A stretch of DNA of 38,452 nt. It comes from CAIXLI01 sp964587125 (GTDB taxonomy: Bacteria; Pseudomonadota; Alphaproteobacteria; UBA9219). The notes under the pieces were generated by a model that searched no databases, was not told the DNA's origin, and worked only from the letters and a program-made list of their open reading frames with translations. The stretch lies in contig CAZPKC010000020.1 of assembly GCA_964587125.1 (NCBI GenBank), positions 1 to 38,452 of the forward strand, written 5' to 3'. The position numbers and the translations under genes were made by a program. This document shows positions 7,156-15,733 of this stretch, piece after piece; within the stretch, counting starts at the first letter, position 1; every line of letters begins with the position of its first letter.

Positions 7156-8492
7156 GAAAAATTTTTATTCTGATTTGCCTGTTCTGTTTTTTATTTCCCG
7201 CTTCCGCCCGCGCGGTCGAAATTCAGGAAGTGACCGGCCCTAAATCGGGCGTCAAGGCGTGGCTGGTGGAAGATCATAAATTGCCGATCGTCGCGTTGCG
7301 GTTCGCTTTTCAGGGCGGCAGCGAGCAAGATCCCCCCGATAAGCAGGGACTTGCGGCCCTAACGACTGCGGCGTTGACCGAAGGGGCGGGCGCTTACGAC
7401 GCGGCGGCTTTTCAGCAGCAGTTGGAGGACCACTCCATTGAGATGGGTTTCGGCGCCGAGAGGGACGAGCTTGACGGCGGATTGAAATGTCTGAGCGCTG
7501 ATGAGGAAACGGCCTTCGATCTTCTCCATCTGGCCCTGACCGAGCCGCGCTTCGAAAACGCCGATATCGAGCGGTTGCGTGCCGAACAGCTTTCCGGCAT
7601 ACGCCGCCAATTCTCCGACCCAGGCTGGCAGGCGCGCTACGCTCTTTTATCGCGGCTTTTCGCGGGGCATCCCTACGGCCAAAGGCATTTTGGGACGCTG
7701 CAAACTTTTCAGGCGATCGCGCGGGACGACATCCGGACTTTCGCCGCGCGCCATCTGGCGCAGGATAACGTGACGGTCGCCGTCGCCGGAGACATAACGC
7801 CGGACGAACTTTCCGCGGCGCTCGATAAAATATTCGCCGGTTTGCCCGCGCATGCGCGATTAAAACCCGTCGCCGACGTTGCGGAAATAAAGAAAATACC
7901 GTCCGTTCTCGTGCGACGGGAAGGCACGCAGACCGAGTTGTTGTTTGCAATGCCCGGTCCGAAACGCGACGATCCTGATTATTACGCCGCCGAGGTCGCC
8001 AATTATATCGTGGGCGGCGGGGGTTTTTCCTCGCGCCTGATGCAGGAGGTTCGCGACAAAAAAGGACTGACTTACGGCATCTCGACATCTCTTGCGCCTT
8101 CGCAGCACGCGGGGCTGATTGTCGGAGATGCAGCCGTCGATAATCCGAAAATGGGCGAGGCTTTGAAAACCATCCGCGAGACGATGCGCCGTTTTTACGA
8201 TAAGGGCCCGACGGCGCGCGAGATCGATGCGGCAAAAGATTATTTAACGGGCGCGTTGCCCCTTACGTTGACATCGACGGATAAAATCGCCGATCTTTTG
8301 ATCGTGATGCAACGGGAAAATCTGGGGCTCGATTTTCTCGACCGCTATAACGAAATAATCCGCAGCGTGACCGACAGGGATATCGCCCGCGTTCAGATGC
8401 GCTTTTTTAATCCCGATAAAATAACGTATGTGATGGTGGGCAAGCCCCAAGACGTTACCCCCGCGCAGATTAAAGATGAGGTCAGGCAATGA
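7152..8492 (+). CDS. M16 family peptidase-like protein (zinc site absent, partner subunit)
   Basis: The signal peptide ends near Ala21. The family fold is clear, but where the HxxEH motif should be (residues ~67-75) it reads GLAALTTAALTEG, so no zinc can bind. The C-terminal M16 features are kept: a glycine-rich loop (VGGGGFSSRL) and the substrate-binding Arg-Tyr region EVRDKKGLTYG. This is the usual non-catalytic partner of the preceding peptidase, analogous to the alpha/beta division in mitochondrial processing peptidase. The start overlaps the upstream stop by 4 bp and its stop overlaps pgi by 4 bp, which indicates translational coupling. Confidence 0.9.
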   Translation: MRKIFILICLFCFLFPASARAVEIQEVTGPKSGVKAWLVEDHKLPIVALRFAFQGGSEQDPPDKQGLAALTTAALTEGAGAYDAAAFQQQLEDHSIEMGFGAERDELDGGLKCLSADEETAFDLLHLALTEPRFENADIERLRAEQLSGIRRQFSDPGWQARYALLSRLFAGHPYGQRHFGTLQTFQAIARDDIRTFAARHLAQDNVTVAVAGDITPDELSAALDKIFAGLPAHARLKPVADVAEIKKIPSVLVRREGTQTELLFAMPGPKRDDPDYYAAEVANYIVGGGGFSSRLMQEVRDKKGLTYGISTSLAPSQHAGLIVGDAAVDNPKMGEALKTIRETMRRFYDKGPTAREIDAAKDYLTGALPLTLTSTDKIADLLIVMQRENLGLDFLDRYNEIIRSVTDRDIARVQMRFFNPDKITYVMVGKPQDVTPAQIKDEVRQ

Positions 8493-10045
8493 GTTTAACC
8501 TCGACGTCCGCATGGAAAGCCCTGATCCGCCACCGCGATGCGCTCCGCGCTCAAGGGTTTGGGCGAATCTTGCGCGATCCCGCGCGGCTTGAGAAATTCA
8601 GCATTGCGGCGGGAGGCCTGCGGCTCGGTTACGCTTTCCAAAACGTGACGGATGAAACCTTATCCCTTCTTGTCGCGCTGGCCGAGCAGCAAAAAGTCCC
8701 GGAGTGGCGCGCGCGCATGTTTGCCGGGGAAAAAATCAACGCAACCGAAAACCGCGCCGTTTTGCATACCGCCCTGCGCCATTTCGACGATACGCCCGTG
8801 TTGGTCGATGCCCTCGATGTCATGCCGGAAATCCGCGCCACGCAAAACCGCATTGCCGCTTTCATCGACGACGTGCAAAACGGAAGATGGAAAGGCGCAA
8901 CAGGCAAGCCTTTCCGCGATGTCGTCAATATCGGCATCGGCGGTTCCGATTTGGGGCCGAGGCTGGCGGCGCGCGCGTTGACGCCCTTTGCTTCGGGAAT
9001 TGAAACGCATTTTGTCGCCAACGCCGATCCTTTCGATATGGAGCGCGTATTAAAGAAAGCCGATCCGGCTCAAACGCTGTTCGTCGTCGTGTCGAAAACG
9101 TTCACGACGCAGGAAACGCTGCTTAACGCGCGCGCGGCGCGGCAATGGATTTCCGAGAAACTTGGCGAAGGGGCCGTGGAAAGGCATTTTGTCGCTGTTT
9201 CCGTTAACGCCAAAGAGGTCGAAAAATTCGGCATTCATTCCGACAATCTGTTCCCGATGTGGGATTGGGTCGGGGGGCGCTATAGTTTGTGGTCCGCCGT
9301 CGGCTTGAGCGTCGCTTTGGCGATAGGCCAGAGCAATTTCCGGAAGTTGCTGGCGGGGGCGGCGGCGATGGACGCGCATTTCCGGACGGCGCCTTTGGCT
9401 TTAAACATGCCGATTATTCTGGCGCTCTTGGGCGTCTGGAACCGCAATTTCCTTGGCTCCGCCGCGCAGGCCGTTTTGCCCTATAGCGAAAGACTGCGCG
9501 ATTTGCCACGTTATTTGCAGCAGCTTGAAATGGAAAGCAACGGCAAGTCCGTCACGCGCGGAGGAGAAGCCGTCGATTACGGGACGGCTCCCGTCATTTT
9601 CGGCGATTGCGGGACGGTCGGGCAGCACAGTTTTCATCAATGCCTGCATCAAGGCAGCGATCCGATTCCCGCCGATTTCATCGCCGTCGCCGAAGACGAT
9701 TTGAACAAACCCGACGCCCATCGCGCGGTTTTGGCGAATGCGGCGGCGCAGATGGGGGCGCTTGCCTTCGGCCAGACGGACGCCTTAAAACCGCAAGACA
9801 TTTATCCCGGAAGCCGCCCCTCGACTCTCCTAAGGCTCGAAAAACTCGATCCTTACCATTTGGGCATGCTTTTGGCTTTGTACGAACATAAAACCTTTGT
9901 CCAAGGGATCGTTTGGGACATCAATTCGTTTGATCAGCCCGGCGTCGAGCTCGGCAAGCGCATGGCCAAGGATTTGGAAAAAGACTTGTTCGCAAACAAA
10001 GAAAGCGCCGCTACGGCGCGGCTTTTCAAGACCCTTTTGCCGTAA
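8489..10045 (+). CDS. pgi: Glucose-6-phosphate isomerase
   Basis: Converts glucose-6-phosphate and fructose-6-phosphate in the cytoplasm (glycolysis, gluconeogenesis, sugar-nucleotide supply). 518 residues, slightly short of the usual ~550. The phosphate-binding IGIGGSDLGP block, the signature DWVGGRYSLWSAVGLS, the catalytic Glu region QLEMESNGK, the His region GTVGQHSFHQ and the C-terminal Lys region (DQPGVELGK) are all present. The start overlaps the M16 stop (ATGAG), placing it at the end of the BamF-M16-M16 operon. A reversed MITE-like repeat follows 13 bp after its stop and may serve as a transcript end. Confidence 0.98.
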   Translation: MSLTSTSAWKALIRHRDALRAQGFGRILRDPARLEKFSIAAGGLRLGYAFQNVTDETLSLLVALAEQQKVPEWRARMFAGEKINATENRAVLHTALRHFDDTPVLVDALDVMPEIRATQNRIAAFIDDVQNGRWKGATGKPFRDVVNIGIGGSDLGPRLAARALTPFASGIETHFVANADPFDMERVLKKADPAQTLFVVVSKTFTTQETLLNARAARQWISEKLGEGAVERHFVAVSVNAKEVEKFGIHSDNLFPMWDWVGGRYSLWSAVGLSVALAIGQSNFRKLLAGAAAMDAHFRTAPLALNMPIILALLGVWNRNFLGSAAQAVLPYSERLRDLPRYLQQLEMESNGKSVTRGGEAVDYGTAPVIFGDCGTVGQHSFHQCLHQGSDPIPADFIAVAEDDLNKPDAHRAVLANAAAQMGALAFGQTDALKPQDIYPGSRPSTLLRLEKLDPYHLGMLLALYEHKTFVQGIVWDINSFDQPGVELGKRMAKDLEKDLFANKESAATARLFKTLLP

Positions 10046-10058
10046 ACATAAAGATATA

Positions 10059-10233
10059 ATACCAACCGGCGCTTGAAGTGACGTGGCTTAGGTCACGAGC
10101 GGTTGCGTAAAGCCTGTCGCTCGCCGGACCGAAGAAACCGTTGTAAACAAAAGGATTAGTCCGGCAAGCGACAGGCAAGGCGCAGAGCGAGTGATGTCAC
10201 CTTGCGTGTCGGATTTCTTGGGCCCGCTGGTAT
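10059..10233 (-). repeat. MITE-like interspersed repeat, copy 2 (inverted)
   Basis: Reverse-complement copy of the 174-bp element at 4278 and 22805, with near-identical ends (ATACCA...TGGTAT) and the same central 18-bp stem. It occupies most of the 269-bp gap between pgi and the pentapeptide gene; the rest (10234-10314) shows only a GCAGGGA ribosome site before the next gene. Confidence 0.85.
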
Positions 10234-10314
10234 AAGCGTTTGCGCGGAAATGTAAGCTTTCCTTAAAGGTTAGCTGGGAGAATCGGAAGTCCTCAAGAGA
10301 TTCTGCAGGGATAA

Positions 10315-11601
10315 ATGACGAACGAGGAAACCCCGGCGCTCATCAACATCACGCAGGACGGATTGGACGCCGTCGTGCGCAAGCATGCGATGTTTCGGTC
10401 CGCGCGCGTCGGCGGCGCGCGCGCGCTTTTGTCCCGTCACGATTTGTCCGGCCTCAGGCTGAGAAATGTCGATCTTTCGCACGCCGACATGACGGGCGTT
10501 TCGCTGAACGGCGGCGATGCAAGCGGCGCCTGTTTCGATTTCTGCAATTTTTTCGGAGCGGACCTGCGTTCCTGCAATATGCAAGGAGCCCATCTTGTGC
10601 GCGCCGATTTGCGCGGCGCTTGCCTGTACGGCGCAAACCTGATCGGCGCGGATATGGCGGGAGTCGATTTGCGGGAAGGCATGCTGGCCGAGGCGGAACC
10701 GGACGGAGATATCGTGCCGATGCATCCCGATTGGCCCGTGGAGGATGCCGGCGGCGCGAACTTCAGCGGCGCAAATCTGACCGATGCGCGGATGTCGGGC
10801 GCCGTCGCCGTCGGCACGAATTTCGGCGACGCGACGATGCGCGGCTGCAAAATCGTCCGCGCCCGTCTGGAAAAGGCGAATTTTGCGGGCGCCAATCTGG
10901 AAGGCGCCGATCTTAGCCAATGCGATTTGACGGGCGTCAACATGCGCGGCGCCATTCTCGTCAACGCTTCGCTTAATATCGCGAGCCTGCAACAGGCCAA
11001 TCTGGCGCATGCCATGACGAATCTGCCCATGGGACCGACCGCCAAGGACTTGCCCGGGCGGCTTGAAGACCTTATTCGCAAACATGCTTCCTGGGTCGTT
11101 TCCGACGGAGCTTTGGGCGCCCAGCTCGACATCAGGGAGCATGATATGCGCGGAACTCAGCTTTTTGCTCATGCGCGCCTGAGTTTGTTAAGCGCCGAAG
11201 GGGCGATTCTTTACGGTTTGAACCTGACCGAAACCCAAATGCAGGCGGCTTTTCTCCGCAACGCCGATATGCGCCATATATCCGCCGTTAAGGCCGATTT
11301 CCGTGGCGTCGTTATGATCGGCGCGCTCCTGACAAACGCCGATCTGCGCGGAGCGCGGTTCGAGCCCCTTGTTTCTCCGCAGGGCAGGGTCATTACGTCC
11401 AATTTGTCGAACGCCAATCTCCGCTATGCCAATCTCTCCGACGCGTGCCTCAGGCAGGTGAAATTGAACGGCACCGATTTATCTTATGCCAATCTTTCGG
11501 GCGCGGATTTAACCGATGTGAATTTGTCCGGCGCCGTTCTGACGGGCGCGAAAATGGACGAGGATCAGCGGGCGCTGATTAACGGCGCGAAAGAAGGGTA
11601 A
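10315..11601 (+). CDS. Pentapeptide-repeat protein with duplicated architecture
   Basis: 428 residues dominated by A(D/N)LxG-type five-residue repeats (for example GADLR, GANLT, ADLRG), which fold as a right-handed quadrilateral beta-helix. Two repeat blocks are each preceded by a similar short helix: DAVVRKHAMF near residue 20 and EDLIRKHASW near 245. This suggests an internal duplication. No signal peptide or membrane segment is seen. Some family members mimic DNA and bind type II topoisomerases (Qnr, MfpA); most have no known role, and nothing here decides. Start ATG 10315 has GCAGGGA upstream. It stands alone between a MITE and mutL. Confidence 0.88.
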   Translation: MTNEETPALINITQDGLDAVVRKHAMFRSARVGGARALLSRHDLSGLRLRNVDLSHADMTGVSLNGGDASGACFDFCNFFGADLRSCNMQGAHLVRADLRGACLYGANLIGADMAGVDLREGMLAEAEPDGDIVPMHPDWPVEDAGGANFSGANLTDARMSGAVAVGTNFGDATMRGCKIVRARLEKANFAGANLEGADLSQCDLTGVNMRGAILVNASLNIASLQQANLAHAMTNLPMGPTAKDLPGRLEDLIRKHASWVVSDGALGAQLDIREHDMRGTQLFAHARLSLLSAEGAILYGLNLTETQMQAAFLRNADMRHISAVKADFRGVVMIGALLTNADLRGARFEPLVSPQGRVITSNLSNANLRYANLSDACLRQVKLNGTDLSYANLSGADLTDVNLSGAVLTGAKMDEDQRALINGAKEG

Positions 11602-11665
11602 AATCGACGCCGGTTTTACGCATATTTTTATGTAAAAAGAGGTCTTTCGAGGCTATTCTTGCCGA

Positions 11666-13420
11666 ATGTCCATTCGCCGCCTGTCCGAATCTCTCGTTAA
11701 CCGCATCGCCGCAGGCGAGGTCGTCGAACGCCCCGCCGCTGCCGTCAAAGAACTTGTGGAAAACGCGCTCGACGCCGGAGCCACCAAAATCGACGTTGTT
11801 TTGCGCGAAGGAGGGCAGGCTCTTATCGTCGTGACCGATAACGGGTGCGGCATGGCGCAAGACGAATTGCTTTTGGCTTTGGAACGGCACGCGACGTCCA
11901 AATTGCCCGACGAAGACCTTTGGAATATTCATAGTTTCGGCTTTCGCGGCGAGGCGTTGCCGTCGATCGCCTCCGTTTCCCGTTTGTCCCTCATCAGCCG
12001 CGCGCAGGGCGCGAAAGACGCGGCGCAAGTCGATGTCGAGGGAGGCAAAGCTTCGCCGCCGCATCCCGCCGCTTTGGCCGAAGGAACGCGGGTCGAGGTG
12101 CGGGATCTGTTTTTTGCGACGCCCGCGCGCTTGAAATTCCTGAAAACGCCGCGCACCGAAAGCGATTACGCGCGCGAGGTTGTCGAACGCCTCGCTCTGG
12201 CGAATCCCGGCGTCGAATTCGTTTTTCAGGACGAGGATAAAAAGCCCTTGCATTACGCGCGTTGCCTCGATCCCAAACAGCGCGTTTCCGACGTTATGGG
12301 CGCGGAATTTATCGAAAACGCCGCCGCTATCGATATCGAGCGCGAGGGAACGCGCATCGCGGGCTATGCCGCTTTCCCGACTTTGCACGCGGCGACGGCG
12401 CGGGGGCAGCATCTTTTCGTCAATAAAAGGCCCGTGCGCGATAAGGTTCTTTTATCGGCTTTACGGGCGGCTTATGGAGATTTGTTGCCATCGGGGCGGC
12501 ATCCGCTTGCGGTTTTATTCATCGACGTTCCGCCTCAGGATGTCGATGTCAACGTGCATCCGGCCAAAACCGAGGTGCGTTTCCGCGACGCCGCGCGCGT
12601 GCGCGGCTTGATGATAACCGGCGTTCGCCAAGCGTTGCAGGGCGGAGCGCAATTCACGAGCAGCACGTTGACGCCGCAAGCGCTTAACATGCTCCAGCCG
12701 CAGAAGGACGAAGGTTTTGCGGATACAGCCGCCGCAAGAGGGCAGGGATATCAGCCTCGCTCGTTTAGCCCTTCTTTGGGTTCTTTCGCGCCGCAGGCTC
12801 GCAACGCGGAGGCTGCGGTTGAGGCGAATGTTTCATCGGTCGGGCGTTTGGGCGCGGCCGTGGCGCAAATTCACGAGGCGTTTATTGTCGCGCAGACGGA
12901 AGACGGTATCGTCATCGTCGATCAACACGCCGCGCATGAGCGCATCGTTTACGAAAAAATGAAGCAGGCTTTGAGCGAGCATAAAGTCAAACGGCAGATT
13001 CTTCTTGTGCCCGAAGTCGTCGAAATGGACGAGCCCTCGGCGCAAAGAATTTTATCGCGCGCCGGTCAACTGGCCGAATGGGGATTGGTCGTCGAGATGT
13101 TCGGCGGCAACGCCGTTCTCGTGCGCGAAATTCCCGCAATGCTGGGAAACGCGGACGCGGGAGGATTGTTGCGCGATATAGCCGACGAAGTGGCGGAATT
13201 CGACGATTCTTCCGCGCTTTCCGCGCGCATGGAAAAGATATGCGCGACAATGGCTTGCCACGGTTCCGTAAGGTCGGGCAGGAGCTTGACAATAATTGAA
13301 ATGAACGCCCTTTTGCGCCAGATGGAATCTACGCCCTTCAGCGGTCAATGCAATCACGGCCGCCCGACATACGTCGAATTGAAAAAGACGGATTTGGAGA
13401 AGTTGTTCGAAAGGCGTTAA
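11666..13420 (+). CDS. mutL: DNA mismatch repair protein MutL
   Basis: GHKL-ATPase mismatch-repair mediator linking MutS to strand incision. The N-terminal ATPase motifs are intact: NRIAAGEVVERP, ENALDAGA, DNGCGM, the ATSK lid, and GFRGEALPSIASV. The C-terminal dimerisation domain carries the endonuclease metal motif DQHAAHERIVYE (starting at Asp419) plus the late ACHGS and CNHGRPT motifs. This is therefore probably the nicking type of MutL, as in most bacteria without MutH. 584 residues. The linker around residues 330-400 is variable and rich in Ser, Ala and Gln. Confidence 0.98.
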   Translation: MSIRRLSESLVNRIAAGEVVERPAAAVKELVENALDAGATKIDVVLREGGQALIVVTDNGCGMAQDELLLALERHATSKLPDEDLWNIHSFGFRGEALPSIASVSRLSLISRAQGAKDAAQVDVEGGKASPPHPAALAEGTRVEVRDLFFATPARLKFLKTPRTESDYAREVVERLALANPGVEFVFQDEDKKPLHYARCLDPKQRVSDVMGAEFIENAAAIDIEREGTRIAGYAAFPTLHAATARGQHLFVNKRPVRDKVLLSALRAAYGDLLPSGRHPLAVLFIDVPPQDVDVNVHPAKTEVRFRDAARVRGLMITGVRQALQGGAQFTSSTLTPQALNMLQPQKDEGFADTAAARGQGYQPRSFSPSLGSFAPQARNAEAAVEANVSSVGRLGAAVAQIHEAFIVAQTEDGIVIVDQHAAHERIVYEKMKQALSEHKVKRQILLVPEVVEMDEPSAQRILSRAGQLAEWGLVVEMFGGNAVLVREIPAMLGNADAGGLLRDIADEVAEFDDSSALSARMEKICATMACHGSVRSGRSLTIIEMNALLRQMESTPFSGQCNHGRPTYVELKKTDLEKLFERR

Positions 13421-13441
13421 AAAATAGGGAAGGCTTAGTCT

Positions 13442-13807
13442 ATGCGCGCGAGATTTATTTTTGTTTTGCTGGTCGTTTTTCTTTTTCCCTGTGCGGCTTC
13501 GGCGCAGGAGGAAACGATGCAGGTTTCCGTCGGGCAGGAATTTTCTCTGACGATGGAATCGAACGCGACGACGGGATTTCAATGGCGGTTTGCGGAGCCG
13601 CTCGATGAAAGCGCCGTTCAATTTGTCGATAAAAAATATGTTCCCAAGCCGAATCCGCAAGCATGGGTCGGCGTGGGCGGAAACGAGGTATGGACGTTCA
13701 AAGCCGTTAAAAAAGGCGAGGCGGTCATATCCCTTGAATACGATCGCGCATGGGAAAAAGCCAAACCGGCTAACCGCGTGAAAATCGTGCGAGTCATTGC
13801 GGAATAA
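13442..13807 (+). CDS. Chagasin-like (I42) cysteine protease inhibitor
   Basis: Secreted 121-residue protein with a signal peptide ending ASAQ (about residue 22). The three inhibitor loops of family I42 are present: NATTGFQW (family NPTTGY-W), the GVGGNEVWTFKA strand, and YDRAWE (family Y-R-P-W-E). Members block papain-like cysteine proteases and are periplasmic or lipid-anchored in bacteria. It starts 21 bp after mutL and may be transcribed with it, although the two have no functional link. Confidence 0.88.
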   Translation: MRARFIFVLLVVFLFPCAASAQEETMQVSVGQEFSLTMESNATTGFQWRFAEPLDESAVQFVDKKYVPKPNPQAWVGVGGNEVWTFKAVKKGEAVISLEYDRAWEKAKPANRVKIVRVIAE

Positions 13808-13850
13808 CGCTTTTTTCTTCTAATCCGGCATATTCTAAACACCCTAACCC

Positions 13851-13873
13851 AAAAAAATAGGAAGCGCGCTTCC
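13851..13873 (-). terminator. Rho-independent terminator of the small RNA
   Basis: On the minus strand a perfect palindrome GGAAGCGCGCTTCC (13873-13860) is followed by TA and seven Ts (13857-13851). There is no T-run on the plus strand, so it terminates minus-strand transcription only. Confidence 0.75.
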
Positions 13874-13992
13874 CGGAACCTTTCGTAAAAAAGGCGGCGG
13901 CATGCAACCTGTTTGTTTGTTCTCCGGCTTTTATCCCTCAATCTGCAGCTCGCGGGGACGGAGGCGAAACAAACGCGCCTTTTTAAGGGCGC
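13851..13992 (-). ncRNA. Candidate structured small RNA (~142 nt), possibly 6S-like
   Basis: A textbook promoter (13999-14027) and a terminator (13851-13873) bound a ~142-nt segment with no reading frame. The predicted RNA forms a rod. AAAAAGGCG (13984-13976) pairs with CGCCUUUUU (13896-13888). GUUUGUUU (13974-13967) pairs with AAACAAAC (13918-13911). CUCCG (13963-13959) pairs with CGGAG (13926-13922). Inside these, UCCC/GGGA closes a loop containing GAGCUGCAGA. Bulges on one side give an asymmetric bubble reminiscent of 6S RNA, but I cannot confirm that identity. It follows the GT9 gene on the same strand with its own promoter. Confidence 0.65.
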
Positions 13993-13998
13993 GGGATT

Positions 13999-14027
13999 TA
14001 TATAGACGGGTTTGGGAGGGATGTCAA
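13999..14027 (-). promoter_or_regulatory. Strong sigma-70 promoter of the small RNA
   Basis: On the minus strand a consensus -35 TTGACA (14027-14022) is followed by exactly 17 bp and TATATA (14004-13999). Transcription should begin near 13992. It is the best promoter match I see in the window and no gene start follows it. Confidence 0.75.
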
Positions 14028-14070
14028 GGGAAAAATCACAGATTATGAAATTATTGTGTGATATTTCCTA

Positions 14071-15015
14071 TCATGCTGTTTTTGCCAACAATTTCTTCGC
14101 TGCTTCGAGCGCGCGGGCGACGCTGAGCGTTTGCATGAGCGTTTTGGGCGGAGGATTTTGGGCCGAGAGTTCGGCCATAAGTTCGTCGCGTGTTTCGGGC
14201 GTCGTGACAAAGGCGCATTTGTCGCCCCAAGGGCCGTAGATATGCGGAAATCCGGGCCCGAAGAGGCCGAGCGTCGGCGTTCCCAACGCCGCCGACAGGT
14301 GCATCAATCCTGAATCGTTCCCGACATAAAGCCATGCGCGTTTGAGGCATGCCGCCGCCGTTTGCAAATCACGGCCTATGATCTCGATGCGCTTCGCGTC
14401 GGGGATGGTTTTCAAAAGTGGCTCGATTTGCGCGCGTTCGTGCGCGTCGGCAAGGATTATGACGGCGGCGTTCGGCAAGGCTCCCTCATGCGCGGTCAGA
14501 GCTTCGGTAAGGCCGATGAAATGTTCCACCGGCCATTGCTTGAGCGGCCAATTGGCGGCGGGGCCAAGCGCGAGGATAGGCGCGTTTTTTGGCAGCAATT
14601 TATCCGCTTCCCGCATCGCTTCGGGTGTGAGCCAGATATGCGGATTTGGCGGAGTTTCGAGCCCCAAAAGGGCTGCGTTCTCGACGACTTTGTGCTTGCC
14701 GCCGCTTTTGCCGCGTATCGCGCGCTTTTTGGCGCAAAGCAAACGCGAGACGATGCTGTCGCGCAGATCGACGATCAAATCCCACTTCAAACCGACGCAT
14801 TGTTTCCATAAATCGAGCCAATGCCCGTTCCACTTTTTCTTTTTCATTACGATAAGGCGATCGAGCCGCGGGACGGCTTGGAATAAATCCGCGCCATAGG
14901 GTCCGCACGCGATCGTAAAACGAGCGTCGGGATAATGTTCGACAAGCCACGCCAGAAGGCCCGTCGTTAAAACGGCGTCTCCCACGCGATTGGCGGTGAT
15001 AAAAAGGATTTTCAT
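14071..15015 (-). CDS. Glycosyltransferase family 9 (heptosyltransferase-like)
   Basis: Transfers a sugar, typically heptose, during LPS core or related glycan assembly at the inner face of the cytoplasmic membrane. 314 residues. The N-terminus MKILFITANRVGDAVLTTGL matches the family's acceptor-side Rossmann start. The C-terminal ADP-sugar block GNDSGLMHLSAALGTPTLGL followed by FGPG is diagnostic. I chose ATG 15015, which overlaps the upstream kinase-like gene by ATGA; the longer frame to 15147 only adds antisense sequence within that gene. Which sugar is transferred cannot be read from sequence. Confidence 0.88.
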   Translation of the reverse strand: MKILFITANRVGDAVLTTGLLAWLVEHYPDARFTIACGPYGADLFQAVPRLDRLIVMKKKKWNGHWLDLWKQCVGLKWDLIVDLRDSIVSRLLCAKKRAIRGKSGGKHKVVENAALLGLETPPNPHIWLTPEAMREADKLLPKNAPILALGPAANWPLKQWPVEHFIGLTEALTAHEGALPNAAVIILADAHERAQIEPLLKTIPDAKRIEIIGRDLQTAAACLKRAWLYVGNDSGLMHLSAALGTPTLGLFGPGFPHIYGPWGDKCAFVTTPETRDELMAELSAQNPPPKTLMQTLSVARALEAAKKLLAKTA

Positions 15016-15641
15016 GATGCTTCCGCACATTTTAGGACGAACGCGCCGATGTCCTTCCAATGATTTTTCAATTGCCCGAACGGAATCGTGACATGAGCGA
15101 TTTCCTTGTAACGCCGCGCGCGGAAGCCCAACAATTCGGGATAACATCTTTCCAGCGTTTGACGAGGCGTTTCATCGGCGAGGGGCGCGTAGCTTTCGCC
15201 CCAGATGACGGGCTTGGGACGGTCGATGTAATTCTTGAAGAAAGAGGCGATATGCTCCTTCGTGGCCTCAAAGTAAATAACGCGCGTCGCGGCGCGGAGG
15301 GATTCCAAAATATCCGCGCCGGTATAGATGACGCTGCCCGTCGTATCGAGGACGGCGGGCGATTGTTTGTCGTTTTGCAAAAGGGCGAGGGATTCTTTCA
15401 TGACTTCTTTTTCACAATCGAGATAGCGGCGGCTGTTTTTTTCGTACGAAGCGTCTGCCGGAAAGCCCATCCATTTGGCCATTCCTTCGCGGCCCCGAAA
15501 CCCGCCTTCGGCGAATTCCGCGCCCAATTTCTTTTCGATCAGAGCGTCGCAGTCGATGTGCCGGAATCCGTGGGCCGCCGCGAGGTTTTTGGCGCAGAAG
15601 CTTTTGCCGATGTTGGACATGCCGATTAAAGCGATATACAT
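15012..15641 (-). CDS. Shikimate-kinase-like P-loop protein
   Basis: 209 residues. The Walker A motif GMSNIGKS is at residues 7-14, and the HIDCDALIEKKLG segment matches the shikimate-binding Asp region of shikimate kinases. The family GGG motif and a clear Arg lid are not obvious, and aroK is normally elsewhere with aroB. It is more likely a diverged small-molecule kinase than AroK. It overlaps the GT9 gene start by 4 bp, so the two are translationally coupled, which hints at a role with the glycan substrate (inference). It diverges from rnhA across 92 bp. Confidence 0.7.
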   Translation of the reverse strand: MYIALIGMSNIGKSFCAKNLAAAHGFRHIDCDALIEKKLGAEFAEGGFRGREGMAKWMGFPADASYEKNSRRYLDCEKEVMKESLALLQNDKQSPAVLDTTGSVIYTGADILESLRAATRVIYFEATKEHIASFFKNYIDRPKPVIWGESYAPLADETPRQTLERCYPELLGFRARRYKEIAHVTIPFGQLKNHWKDIGAFVLKCAEAS

Positions 15642-15678
15642 AGTGTTTCCGGCAATTTGTGCATCTTTGACTAAGCTT

Positions 15679-15707
15679 TTGATTGTAAGGGAATTAGCTT
15701 GTATAAG
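15679..15707 (+). promoter_or_regulatory. Candidate promoter of the rnhA operon
   Basis: TTGATT (15679-15684), 17-bp spacer, TATAAG (15702-15707). The predicted transcript start near 15714 is about 20 bases before the rnhA ATG, and an AGGA ribosome site lies at about 15720. Confidence 0.5.
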
Positions 15708-15733
15708 ACAAGCCGTTTCTAGGAAAATATGAG

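Noticed and set aside
7252..8235. 327-codon open frame on the minus strand
   Set aside because: Arg-rich antisense shadow of the second M16 gene, typical of GC-rich codon bias.
10270..11172. 300-codon open frame on the minus strand
   Set aside because: Antisense of the pentapeptide repeats; its apparent periodicity mirrors the real repeats.
13851..13992. Calling the small RNA ssrS (6S RNA)
   Set aside because: Rod shape and bubble are suggestive, but no conserved 6S sequence or gene context could be confirmed by eye.
15012..15641. Assignment as aroK
   Set aside because: The P-loop and Asp motif fit the superfamily, but other shikimate kinase motifs are not clear and the neighbours are not aromatic biosynthesis genes.
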